A stretch of 17,288 nt of DNA, taken from NCBI GenBank assembly GCA_021774205.1, contig JAJFJI010000055.1, forward strand, positions 1-17,288. The letters run 5' to 3'. The notes beneath the pieces were generated by a model. It was not told where the DNA came from. It was given only the letters and a program-made list of their open reading frames with translations, and did no database searches. Numbering within the stretch: position 1 is the first letter of the stretch; each line of letters starts with the position of its first letter. Of the stretch, positions 8,541 through 15,291 are shown piece by piece. Both the position numbers and the translations under genes were made by a program. Source of the DNA: Nitrosomonas sp. Lineage in GTDB: Bacteria > Pseudomonadota > Gammaproteobacteria > Burkholderiales > Nitrosomonadaceae.

Positions 8541-9485
8541 TCACTTTTTTTTGTCATTGATTAAGCCTGTTTCGATAAGTCCTTGTAATAGATTTTCCGC
8601 GGCTTCAATTTCCATGCGTTGACGCGCTTCTCTGGCAAGTGAGCCAATATGTGAAGTTAAAACTACTTTGTCGTTACTGATTAACGGGCCTTTGTAAGGC
8701 TCCTGTTCAAAGGCGTCGAGCGCGGCTGCACCCAATTTTCCATGGTCTAAAGCCTTACTAAGCGCTGATTCATCAACCAGGCCGCCTCGGGCAGCATTAA
8801 TGATGATTGCGCCGGACTTCATACATGCAAAGGCATTGGCGTCCAGCAGATGATGGATGTCAGCGCTATATGGCACGTGCAGTGTAATAATATCTGCTTC
8901 ATTTAATAATTGCTCAAATGTCATTAATTTAACATTTTGGGGTGATTGCTTAAGGTAAGGATCATGGGCGATTACTTTGGCGCCGAACGCCTGACAAAGG
9001 TGAGCGACACGTTGCCCAATATGCCCAAGGCCAATAATTCCAACCGTTTGTGCGGCGAGGAGTTGTCCCTGTAACCGTGGCCATTCACCGCGACGCAAAA
9101 ATCGGTCGGTTTGACAGATCCGTCTGAGCGTGGCCAAAATTAACCCCAGTGTGAGTTCTGCTACTGCTTGAGAAGGCGCAACCGGCGTGTTAAAGACTGC
9201 AATGTTATGCTGTTGCGCAGCAACTAGGTCAACGTTGTCTAAGCCGGTGCCACAGCGTGATACTACTTTTAATTGTTTGGCGGATGCAAATACATGCGCT
9301 GTCAGTGGTTCAATTCCAGCAATCAGACCAACCGTATCTTTATCTAACAATTCAATGATTTCTTCTTCATTAAGCTTGCGTCGATGGGGATTGCTGACGA
9401 CAGACATCCCTTGCTGAATTAAGTACTGTACATGGGGATTGTGTTCAATATCAAACGTAGAAGTGGAGATAACAAATCGGGTCAT
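8541..9485 (-). CDS. D-isomer-specific 2-hydroxyacid dehydrogenase (SerA-like)
   Basis: The product has 314 residues, lacking the C-terminal ACT domain of long SerA proteins. The split catalytic domain is followed by the NAD-binding motif GIIGLGHIGQRV (149-160) with Asp175 after the second strand, indicating NAD. Catalytic residues are in place: Arg233 (NAARGGLVDE), Glu262 (FEQEP) and His279 (LTSHIG). The family oxidises or reduces D-2-hydroxyacids such as 3-phosphoglycerate, glycerate/hydroxypyruvate or erythronate phosphate. The ATG overlaps the aldolase stop (ATGA), so the two are translationally coupled. That suggests it acts on a precursor or product of the aldolase reaction, for example making a 2-keto acid or reducing one. 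The exact substrate is unknown. Confidence 0.9.
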   Translation of the reverse strand: MTRFVISTSTFDIEHNPHVQYLIQQGMSVVSNPHRRKLNEEEIIELLDKDTVGLIAGIEPLTAHVFASAKQLKVVSRCGTGLDNVDLVAAQQHNIAVFNTPVAPSQAVAELTLGLILATLRRICQTDRFLRRGEWPRLQGQLLAAQTVGIIGLGHIGQRVAHLCQAFGAKVIAHDPYLKQSPQNVKLMTFEQLLNEADIITLHVPYSADIHHLLDANAFACMKSGAIIINAARGGLVDESALSKALDHGKLGAAALDAFEQEPYKGPLISNDKVVLTSHIGSLAREARQRMEIEAAENLLQGLIETGLINDKKK

Positions 9486-10243
9486 AGCGAGGATCTGATG
9501 GTTTGCATATGGTTACGGCAAAGTGAATCGAGGATACGGATATCCAGCGTATAGCCAAGAAAATTAAAGCCTGATCTAATTCGTTGTTGTAAAGCATTCG
9601 GGTCAGGCTCAATAACGTGAATACCCCCGGGTTTTTCAGCGCGCTGGCCAGCTCGAAGAACGAGTTCTATGGCAGCTTGTACGTCTGTATGATTAAGTTC
9701 ACCAGGTCGACCCATCGAGCCGGATAAATCGTAGGGACCGATGATGTAAGCGTCAATTCCGGGAACGGAAAGAATAGCGTCAATGTCATTAACTGCATCC
9801 ACATGCTCAATCATGACCACGACAATGGCATTTTTTTCGAGCCAGCGCTGATATTCAGGAAAGCTGGCACCATAACCCTGAGCGCGGGCAAGCCCAACGC
9901 CGCGTTGTCCGCGTGGCGGGTAATAAACAGATTGTATCGCTGCGTGGGCGTCCGCGGCGGATTTTACCATGGGCACCATGACGCCGGTTGCGCCCGCATC
10001 CATGACGCGTTTAATTTGATCTGGTTGGTTCGAGGTCAACCGGACAATAGCAGGACATTGTTGTTTGTCAAGCACTTGTATTATTGTTTGAACTTCACCT
10101 AATTCCAGGACGCTGTGTTCCATGTCCAGGACTAACCAGTCAAATCCGGCGCTAGCCATGATCTCGGCAATTGCCGGGTGCCCGAGCGTGATCCAGGAGC
10201 CGATTGTCAATTCTGATCGCGCTAATTTTGATTTTAATTGCAT
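9482..10243 (-). CDS. HpcH/HpaI-family class II pyruvate aldolase
   Basis: The product has 253 residues, a normal length for this metal-dependent TIM-barrel family, which reversibly adds pyruvate to aldehydes to give 4-hydroxy-2-keto acids. Key positions match E. coli HpaI: His43 in LDMEHSV (catalytic base), Arg68 in AIVRLT (pyruvate carboxylate), Glu146 in VMIEHVDA and Asp172 in IIGPYDLSGSMG (metal ligands). DAGATGVMVPMV and YYPPRGQRGVGLARAQGYG are also family-typical. The HpaI residue roles are from the literature; only the motifs are seen here. The gene starts nine bases after the cytidylyltransferase stop and overlaps the dehydrogenase start (ATGA). No aromatic-degradation genes accompany it, so a synthetic role making a 2-keto-3-deoxy sugar acid is inferred. 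Confidence 0.9.
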   Translation of the reverse strand: MQLKSKLARSELTIGSWITLGHPAIAEIMASAGFDWLVLDMEHSVLELGEVQTIIQVLDKQQCPAIVRLTSNQPDQIKRVMDAGATGVMVPMVKSAADAHAAIQSVYYPPRGQRGVGLARAQGYGASFPEYQRWLEKNAIVVVMIEHVDAVNDIDAILSVPGIDAYIIGPYDLSGSMGRPGELNHTDVQAAIELVLRAGQRAEKPGGIHVIEPDPNALQQRIRSGFNFLGYTLDIRILDSLCRNHMQTIRSSL

Positions 10244-10252
10244 GAATTTTAT

Positions 10253-11002
10253 TTAATAGTCGGTAAGTAAAGGGTCAGTTTCCATGAGTTTCGCGACTCG
10301 CGTCAAGTCAGCTTCAGTATCGACAGCCTGGGTATTAAATGCTGTATTAACCATTTTTACACGGTAGCCATGTTCCAGTAAACGTAGCATGTCGACGGAT
10401 TCCAGTTGTTCCAGCGGCGTCGGCGGTAAGTGAGTATATTCAAGCAACATGGTACGACGAAATGGAATGATACATACTTGTTTATAAGCAGTGGTCTGTG
10501 AAAAACCGGACTTGGACAATGTCGGAATCGGTTGCCGCGACATATAGATCGCATCTCCCTGCTGATTCATGACCACCTTGATCGTATTTGTATCCAGAAA
10601 ATCGGCTTCATTGTCAATTTTACGTACTAAATTTACGCAGTTGAGCTGGGGGTCATGCTGAAAAGGCGCTACTGCGGCATCTATCATGCCCGGGTGTGTC
10701 ATTGGTTCGTCACCCTGTACCATAACAATCAATTCGGCATCAATATCAGCAATTGCTTCGGCAACTCGATCACTGGCGCGTTCATGGGTGTCGGCCGTCA
10801 TGATTACATTAGCACCGAAATTTTCTGCTGTGAGCCGGATTTCTTCGTCGCATGTTGCTATATAAGTGGCGTCAAGCGCTTGGCTTAACGCAACTCGTTT
10901 ATAAACATGCTCCAGCATTGGGCGCCCCAGTAGTTGCGCAATTGGTTTGCCTGGAAAGCGTGTCGAACCCATACGCGCAGGTATTACAGCTATTGTTTTC
11001 AT
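10253..11002 (-). CDS. KdsB-like CMP-sugar-acid synthetase (3-deoxy-octulosonate cytidylyltransferase family)
   Basis: The product has 249 residues, the usual KdsB length. Motifs include VIPARMGSTRFPGKP (6-20, CTP-binding loop), THERASDRVAEA (72-83, in the place of the KdsB DHQSGTERLAEV motif), VMVQGDEPM (93-101), YMSRQPIP, PLEQLESVDMLRLLEHG and AVDTEADL near the end. The family transfers CMP from CTP to the anomeric hydroxyl of a 2-keto-3-deoxy sugar acid, classically Kdo, in the cytosol. It is the first gene of the minus-strand operon. Neither KdsA, KdsD nor KdsC is present here, and the neighbouring aldolase suggests that the acid activated may not be Kdo itself. A housekeeping kdsB elsewhere in the genome would support that. 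I left the symbol blank because substrate identity is open. Confidence 0.88.
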   Translation of the reverse strand: MKTIAVIPARMGSTRFPGKPIAQLLGRPMLEHVYKRVALSQALDATYIATCDEEIRLTAENFGANVIMTADTHERASDRVAEAIADIDAELIVMVQGDEPMTHPGMIDAAVAPFQHDPQLNCVNLVRKIDNEADFLDTNTIKVVMNQQGDAIYMSRQPIPTLSKSGFSQTTAYKQVCIIPFRRTMLLEYTHLPPTPLEQLESVDMLRLLEHGYRVKMVNTAFNTQAVDTEADLTRVAKLMETDPLLTDY

Positions 11003-11248
11003 ACGTAATTAATATTTCGTTATCGGTTAAGAATGATGTTGTTTTGCCCGGGTTTTCTATTCATTGAATTCATTTCTTTTTCTGCTGGAACAGGATCCAG
11101 GGTTGTATCATTGCTGGTAATCAAACGGTTGCAAGTGTAAAATGCCGCGTTTACTTGGCTCTTCCACGAAATATCCAGAATAATTCATCCCGAACGCCTG
11201 CCTATTAATGAACAGAAATATCATTACCTTTTCTATAATATCATGGCT
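11003..11248. promoter_or_regulatory. Divergent intergenic region between the sugar-acid operon and the transferase genes
   Basis: These 246 bases separate two divergent gene sets and must carry, or lie beside, promoters in both directions. On the + strand a perfect TATAAT lies at 11234-11239, only nine bases before the ATG at 11249, but no convincing -35 is 17 bases upstream. No Shine-Dalgarno precedes the + strand start. On the - strand the region before 11002 is AT-rich without a box I can assign. A minus-strand stretch ending at 11108 has a protein-like translation (see findings). Confidence 0.4.
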
Positions 11249-12514
11249 ATGAAAGCGCTTTTCTTTCTTCGCCATTATAACGATATTGACCATATTACAC
11301 CGGTCATTTCCAAATGGATTGACTCAGGCCATCACTGTGATGTTGTCTTAATTGGGACTAAAAAATTCCGTCATGATTTTCGTATTGTTTATTTGAGCCA
11401 GCATGATGGTGTGCGGGTTGCCCATATTCGTGAAATATTTTCACCGCTCGAATATGTTAAGTGGCGATTGCAAATGTTTTTATTGACTGGCAATGTTCGG
11501 CGTTTGTTTTTTGGTTCTTTAGTAAGCTGGTTGGCTAAAATTTATCACGCTAAAAAACGTGAGCCGTTATGGCGGCATACCGCTGGAAAATTGTTGGCCA
11601 GGAGTTTTGAGGGTATTGATGGTGGTGTGGTTACTTTTGACTGGATAGAAAGGAATTCGGTCATTTGCGTTGAATGGGTCGAAGTGGTTATCGCAATGGC
11701 TAGAACGATGGGACTCGGTGTTGTATCGTTGCCGCATGGCGATAGTCCCCATGCGAACCAACTGATACGGCGTGGGGAATGGCAAGTTAAGCCAGATACT
11801 GTTTTTTCAACGGCGCGTATATTCGATAAGCTGGTGGTGCCAAATGAGTTATGCGCCAAGCGTTTTTGCCCTTTTCTTGATAAGTCGGCAATTGCTGTGC
11901 TTGGTTCACCACGTTTCTGCGAAGAATGGTTGCTCAAATTAGCTAAAATATTACCACCTTCACCTTTGGTGTGTTCTGATGGCCAGTTGAAAATTGTTAT
12001 GTTTCTAAGAAAGGCTGTTTTTACAACATTCTGGGAGGAAGTTGGTGAAGTGATTCAATTAATAGCCGCTTTTCCAAGGGTGGAGCTGGTTATTAAGCCG
12101 CATACCCGTAGTGGATGGAAGCAATCTCTTACCAAAGACCGCTCAGTGAAGCGTTTGCCGAATGTCAGTATTGCTGGTGATGATACGCACTCCGCTCATT
12201 TGATGAATTGGGCTGATGTTGTCATTGATCTCGCTACTTCCGTTGTGTTTGAAGCAGTCCGGGCAAAGAAACCGGTGCTGGCAGCTGATTATTTACATGC
12301 AGGTCGATCCACCATTGCTGCTTACATGCCTGAAACAGAATTAAGATGTCGGGATGATGTTTACGAGAAAATTGATGGGTTTTTGTCTAATGGCTGTGAT
12401 TCTTTTTATACCGAGGCGAATCGTCAGCGATTCCTGAACGAAATGCTAGATGTGGGTGGTGCAGATGTATTGTCTCACTATGTTGATCTACTAGAGAAAT
12501 CTGCGAGTAGATGA
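11249..12514 (+). CDS. Glycosyl/glycerophosphotransferase-like protein, copy 1
   Basis: The product has 421 residues from ATG 11249, chosen because the paralogue at 13532 starts with the same MKALFFLRHYNDIDH; ATG 11243 would add two residues. It looks like a GT-B-fold transferase of surface-polysaccharide loci. The N-terminal domain has FLRHYNDIDH and CDVVLIG. The centre has SLPHGDSPH (~160), FDKLVVPNELC and AVLGSPRFCEEW. The C-terminal domain has LVIKPHTR (~281), NWADVVIDLATSVVFEA and KKPVLAADYLHAGRS. The KPH and SSxxFEA-like motifs recall CDP-glycerol glycerophosphotransferases (TagB/TagF) and capsule transferases, but I cannot name donor or acceptor. There are no membrane segments or signal peptide, so it is probably a cytosolic face enzyme. 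It overlaps the FkbM gene by ATGA. Identity to the second copy is roughly two-thirds by eye. Confidence 0.75.
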   Translation: MKALFFLRHYNDIDHITPVISKWIDSGHHCDVVLIGTKKFRHDFRIVYLSQHDGVRVAHIREIFSPLEYVKWRLQMFLLTGNVRRLFFGSLVSWLAKIYHAKKREPLWRHTAGKLLARSFEGIDGGVVTFDWIERNSVICVEWVEVVIAMARTMGLGVVSLPHGDSPHANQLIRRGEWQVKPDTVFSTARIFDKLVVPNELCAKRFCPFLDKSAIAVLGSPRFCEEWLLKLAKILPPSPLVCSDGQLKIVMFLRKAVFTTFWEEVGEVIQLIAAFPRVELVIKPHTRSGWKQSLTKDRSVKRLPNVSIAGDDTHSAHLMNWADVVIDLATSVVFEAVRAKKPVLAADYLHAGRSTIAAYMPETELRCRDDVYEKIDGFLSNGCDSFYTEANRQRFLNEMLDVGGADVLSHYVDLLEKSASR

Positions 12515-13353
12515 TTAATAGCGCCAAGAAACACTTGCATGACTGGGTTAGTGTATCCATTCAAAACATGGTTCAGGCGATAAAATATCTTTTTTCAGTC
12601 GCTATCCTGAAGGATATAGTTGTTGCTGCTTATCATGTGATCGGTGGGTGTGCCGTGGTTAAAGTTAGAGGCCAGTCAATTTCTATTTCGATCGATCACT
12701 GGCGGGTTTTTAAGCGCGCAAAATCCTATTCTATTAAAGAGCCGGACACATTGGATTGGCTCGATAGTTTTGAACCAAATACATGTTACTTTGATATTGG
12801 TGCGAATATTGGCCAATATTCGTTGTATCCAGCCAAAAAATACGGCCGCGACGTGCAGATCTATGCTTTTGAACCACAGAGTAATAACTACTATTCACTA
12901 AATAAAAATATATTCTGTAATAAACTTGCGGAAATTATTACATCCCATTGTGTGGCTATATCAGGACGTACCGAGTTTTCCAAGCTGTATATCCCAAAAT
13001 TTATTCCCGGGGGAAACCGCTCGCAATTCGGAAAAGTGGATATCAATAATATGAAAATCCCGACTACGCATACGCAAGGCATGTTTGGCGTAACCATGGA
13101 TGATCTCTGCAATCAATGGGGGTTTCCCTGCCCCAATTATATCAAGATTGATGTCGATGGTATTGAGATTTCTATTCTTAAAGGCGCAACAGAAGTGCTA
13201 AAAAACCCAGCGCTAAAGTCGGTTATTGTTGAGTTAGGGACAGCTGAAGAGCAGGAAGAGGCGGTGCGTTTAATGGAACAGGCGGGTCTCGAAGTGAAAT
13301 GTCGATCAACTCGGAATTGGGGCGAAACATGTTTTATTTTTGAGAGAAAATAA
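12511..13353 (+). CDS. FkbM-family SAM-dependent methyltransferase
   Basis: The product has 280 residues. The SAM-binding motif I is CYFDIGANIGQYS (92-104), followed by YAFEPQSNNYYSL (118-130) with the acidic residue that binds the SAM ribose, and the family motif NYIKIDVDGIEISILKG near 210-226, then VIVELG. FkbM-type enzymes mostly O-methylate sugar hydroxyls in polysaccharides and natural products. A moderately hydrophobic stretch at ~22-50 may be a membrane-surface helix; it lies outside the catalytic domain. Its ATG overlaps the stop of transferase copy 1 (ATGA), so the two are made together. The likely job is to methylate a residue of the glycan built by this locus, perhaps as a chain cap; the target is inference. 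Confidence 0.87.
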   Translation: MINSAKKHLHDWVSVSIQNMVQAIKYLFSVAILKDIVVAAYHVIGGCAVVKVRGQSISISIDHWRVFKRAKSYSIKEPDTLDWLDSFEPNTCYFDIGANIGQYSLYPAKKYGRDVQIYAFEPQSNNYYSLNKNIFCNKLAEIITSHCVAISGRTEFSKLYIPKFIPGGNRSQFGKVDINNMKIPTTHTQGMFGVTMDDLCNQWGFPCPNYIKIDVDGIEISILKGATEVLKNPALKSVIVELGTAEEQEEAVRLMEQAGLEVKCRSTRNWGETCFIFERK

Positions 13354-13531
13354 GGTTTGTGATGAAATTCCAGTTGCCCAGGTTAGGTGCTTTTTCAGGC
13401 CAATTACTTTAGAAAACTATACTGACGCGTAGCCACAGTCAAACTCTTTGTTTTTGTAAGAAATAGCATGCATCCGGAATACTAATTTTTAAATGTGCGA
13501 ATTGTATCGATTGTAAAATATTCAACTTACT

Positions 13532-14818
13532 ATGAAAGCACTGTTTTTTTTGCGTCATTACAACGATATTGATCATGTCACCCCGGTTATCTCCAAATGG
13601 GTAGAGGGTGGGCATGGTTGTGACGTTGTATTAATCGGAAAACCTCGGTTTGATGGAGATTTTCGTATCGAATATTTGAGAAAATTGGATGGTGTCCATA
13701 TTGCCCATATTCGTGATTTGCTGTCATGGTCTGAATTTGTTCGATGGCGGCTACAAATGTTACTGCTGGTTCGAAGTCCGCGTGACTCTTTTGTTGGTCC
13801 GCTTGTCAGATTATTCGCTGAGGTTTATGACAAAAACAAGCGTGAACCGTTATGGCGTCGTACTGCAACGCGATTATTGGACCGAAGCTTTGGAGGAACT
13901 GATCACGGCGTAATGGTATTTGACTGGATGGAAAGAAATTCAGGAATCGCCGTTGAATGGGTTGAAATAATGGTATCGGCCGCGCATGCAATGAAGCTTG
14001 GGACGGTATCTTTGCCGCATGGCGATAGCCCACATGCTAGCGAATTGGTTCGGCGTGGCGAGTGGCGTCTCGAGCCAGATTTTTCTTTTGCCCCTGCTGG
14101 AATATTTGATAAGGTAGTGGTGCCAAATGAGCTATGCTCTAAGCGTATTCGTCCATTATTTGATAACGATAAGATTGCTGTGTTGGGATCGCCGCGCTAT
14201 TGCGACGAATGGTTGACTAAGTTGAACAAAATAATGCCGGCGTCACCCATGATCAGTGCTGATAGTCGACTTAAAATTGTGATGTTTCTGAGAAAGTCAT
14301 TTTATACGACGTTCTGGGAGGAGGTTGAACAGGTTGTACAGATGATTGCTGCTTTTCCGGGTGTAGAATTGGTGATCAAATTACATACTCGGGGCGGCTG
14401 GAAGCAATCCTTGACCAAGAAAGCTGAATTACGCCGTTTGCAAAATGTGACCATAGCCGCTGACGATATTCACTCATCGCACCTGATGCATTGGGCGGAT
14501 GTTATTGTCGATATTGCCAGTTCTATCGTATTTGAGGCGATCAAGGCTAAAAAACCAGTGTTGGCTGCTGATTATCTGCATGCCGGTCGTTCTGCGATTG
14601 CCAAATATATGCCAGAAACTGAATTGAGATGCAGGGATGATGTTTACAATAAAATTCACGGTTTTTTGACCAATGGCTGCGATTCGTTTTATATTGAAGA
14701 ACACTGGCAATGTTTTATAAAAGAGATGATTGATGTCAATGGGCCAGACGTGTTGCCCCGATACGTAGCCTTGTTAGAACAACAAGCTCAGCAAAGTGGT
14801 GATGCCATTAATTGTTAA
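13532..14818 (+). CDS. Glycosyl/glycerophosphotransferase-like protein, copy 2
   Basis: The product has 428 residues and is collinear with copy 1 (11249-12514) across its whole length, at about two-thirds identity by eye. Shared blocks include FLRHYNDIDH, KREPLWRRTA, SLPHGDSPH, VPNELCSKR, VLGSPRYCDEWL, FLRKSFYTTFWEEV, AKKPVLAADYLHAGRS and YMPETELRCRDDVY. It is a diverged tandem paralogue separated from copy 1 by the FkbM gene. The divergence lies in loop regions, so the two copies may use different acceptors or linkages. One notable change is LVIKLHTR here against LVIKPHTR in copy 1, in the motif expected to lie near the donor site. The extra C-terminal ~8 residues are polar. No Shine-Dalgarno precedes the ATG; the 178 bases upstream after the FkbM stop hold no gene and no promoter I can assign. 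Confidence 0.75.
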   Translation: MKALFFLRHYNDIDHVTPVISKWVEGGHGCDVVLIGKPRFDGDFRIEYLRKLDGVHIAHIRDLLSWSEFVRWRLQMLLLVRSPRDSFVGPLVRLFAEVYDKNKREPLWRRTATRLLDRSFGGTDHGVMVFDWMERNSGIAVEWVEIMVSAAHAMKLGTVSLPHGDSPHASELVRRGEWRLEPDFSFAPAGIFDKVVVPNELCSKRIRPLFDNDKIAVLGSPRYCDEWLTKLNKIMPASPMISADSRLKIVMFLRKSFYTTFWEEVEQVVQMIAAFPGVELVIKLHTRGGWKQSLTKKAELRRLQNVTIAADDIHSSHLMHWADVIVDIASSIVFEAIKAKKPVLAADYLHAGRSAIAKYMPETELRCRDDVYNKIHGFLTNGCDSFYIEEHWQCFIKEMIDVNGPDVLPRYVALLEQQAQQSGDAINC

Positions 14819-14828
14819 TGAATATGCA

Positions 14829-15291
14829 ATGAATCGGTCGGTATTGCAGTCTGTTGACGTGGTGATTCCGGTCTAGAATGCGCTAGTTTGACCAGGCGTT
14901 GTATCGGCTCTGTCACTACCATGTCAGGTCTATCAGTAAATGGCGTTATCAGTCATTCTGGCGCTGAATTTATTCTGGTGCTTAGTTCATATACTGAGGT
15001 AACAGAAGAATTTTTAACGCCGCACTTGACTAGCTCAGGTGATACTTTGCAGGTGGTGATCAGCCCGAATCGCAAAAAATTATTTCCAAAAATCCTGTTT
15101 CTAATCAATACGCCAACAGCAATTTTGTTCACCCTCGATAATAAAGAATGTTTCTGATTAAATACATCGATGCAATTCATGGTTGTTTGTGCGGCATACC
15201 AGATTTTACTGGGATAGCACATGTTTGTTGTGCGAATTCACCAAAGAAACAGATGATTGTTAGTGCCGTTCAAGATGAGCGTGTCGAATGA
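14829..15291 (+). pseudogene. Remnant of a family 2 glycosyltransferase
   Basis: ATG 14829 opens a frame reading MNRSVLQSVDVVIPV and then TAG at 14874-14876, exactly where GT2 enzymes have the Tyr of IPVYN; after the stop the same frame gives NALV and a second stop. The next frame continues with LTRRCIGSV and AEFILVLSSYTEVTEEFL, which resemble the GT2 LTRRCIDSV and LVDDxST region but have lost the Asp-rich nucleotide-sugar motif. It stops at 15155-15157. A third frame (ATG 15148) runs 47 residues to TGA 15289-15291, overlapping the ligase ATG as ATGA. That is the coupling style of the intact genes here, so this is probably the old 3' end. At ~460 bases the remnant is far shorter than a normal GT2 gene. 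The assignment rests on the short N-terminal motifs. Confidence 0.6.

Noticed and set aside
11545..11937. Minus-strand open frame of 130 residues inside transferase copy 1
   Set aside because: Its translation shows no family motifs and it lies wholly opposite a gene whose protein sequence is conserved with its paralogue.
11249..14818. Composite transposon, reading the two transferase copies as flanking repeats
   Set aside because: The copies are direct, diverged coding genes. There is no transposase, terminal inverted repeat or target duplication.
14888..15157. Independent 89-residue gene starting at TTG 14888
   Set aside because: Its start overlaps GT2-like sequence continuing from another frame, and its tail is low-complexity; better explained as part of the GT2 remnant.
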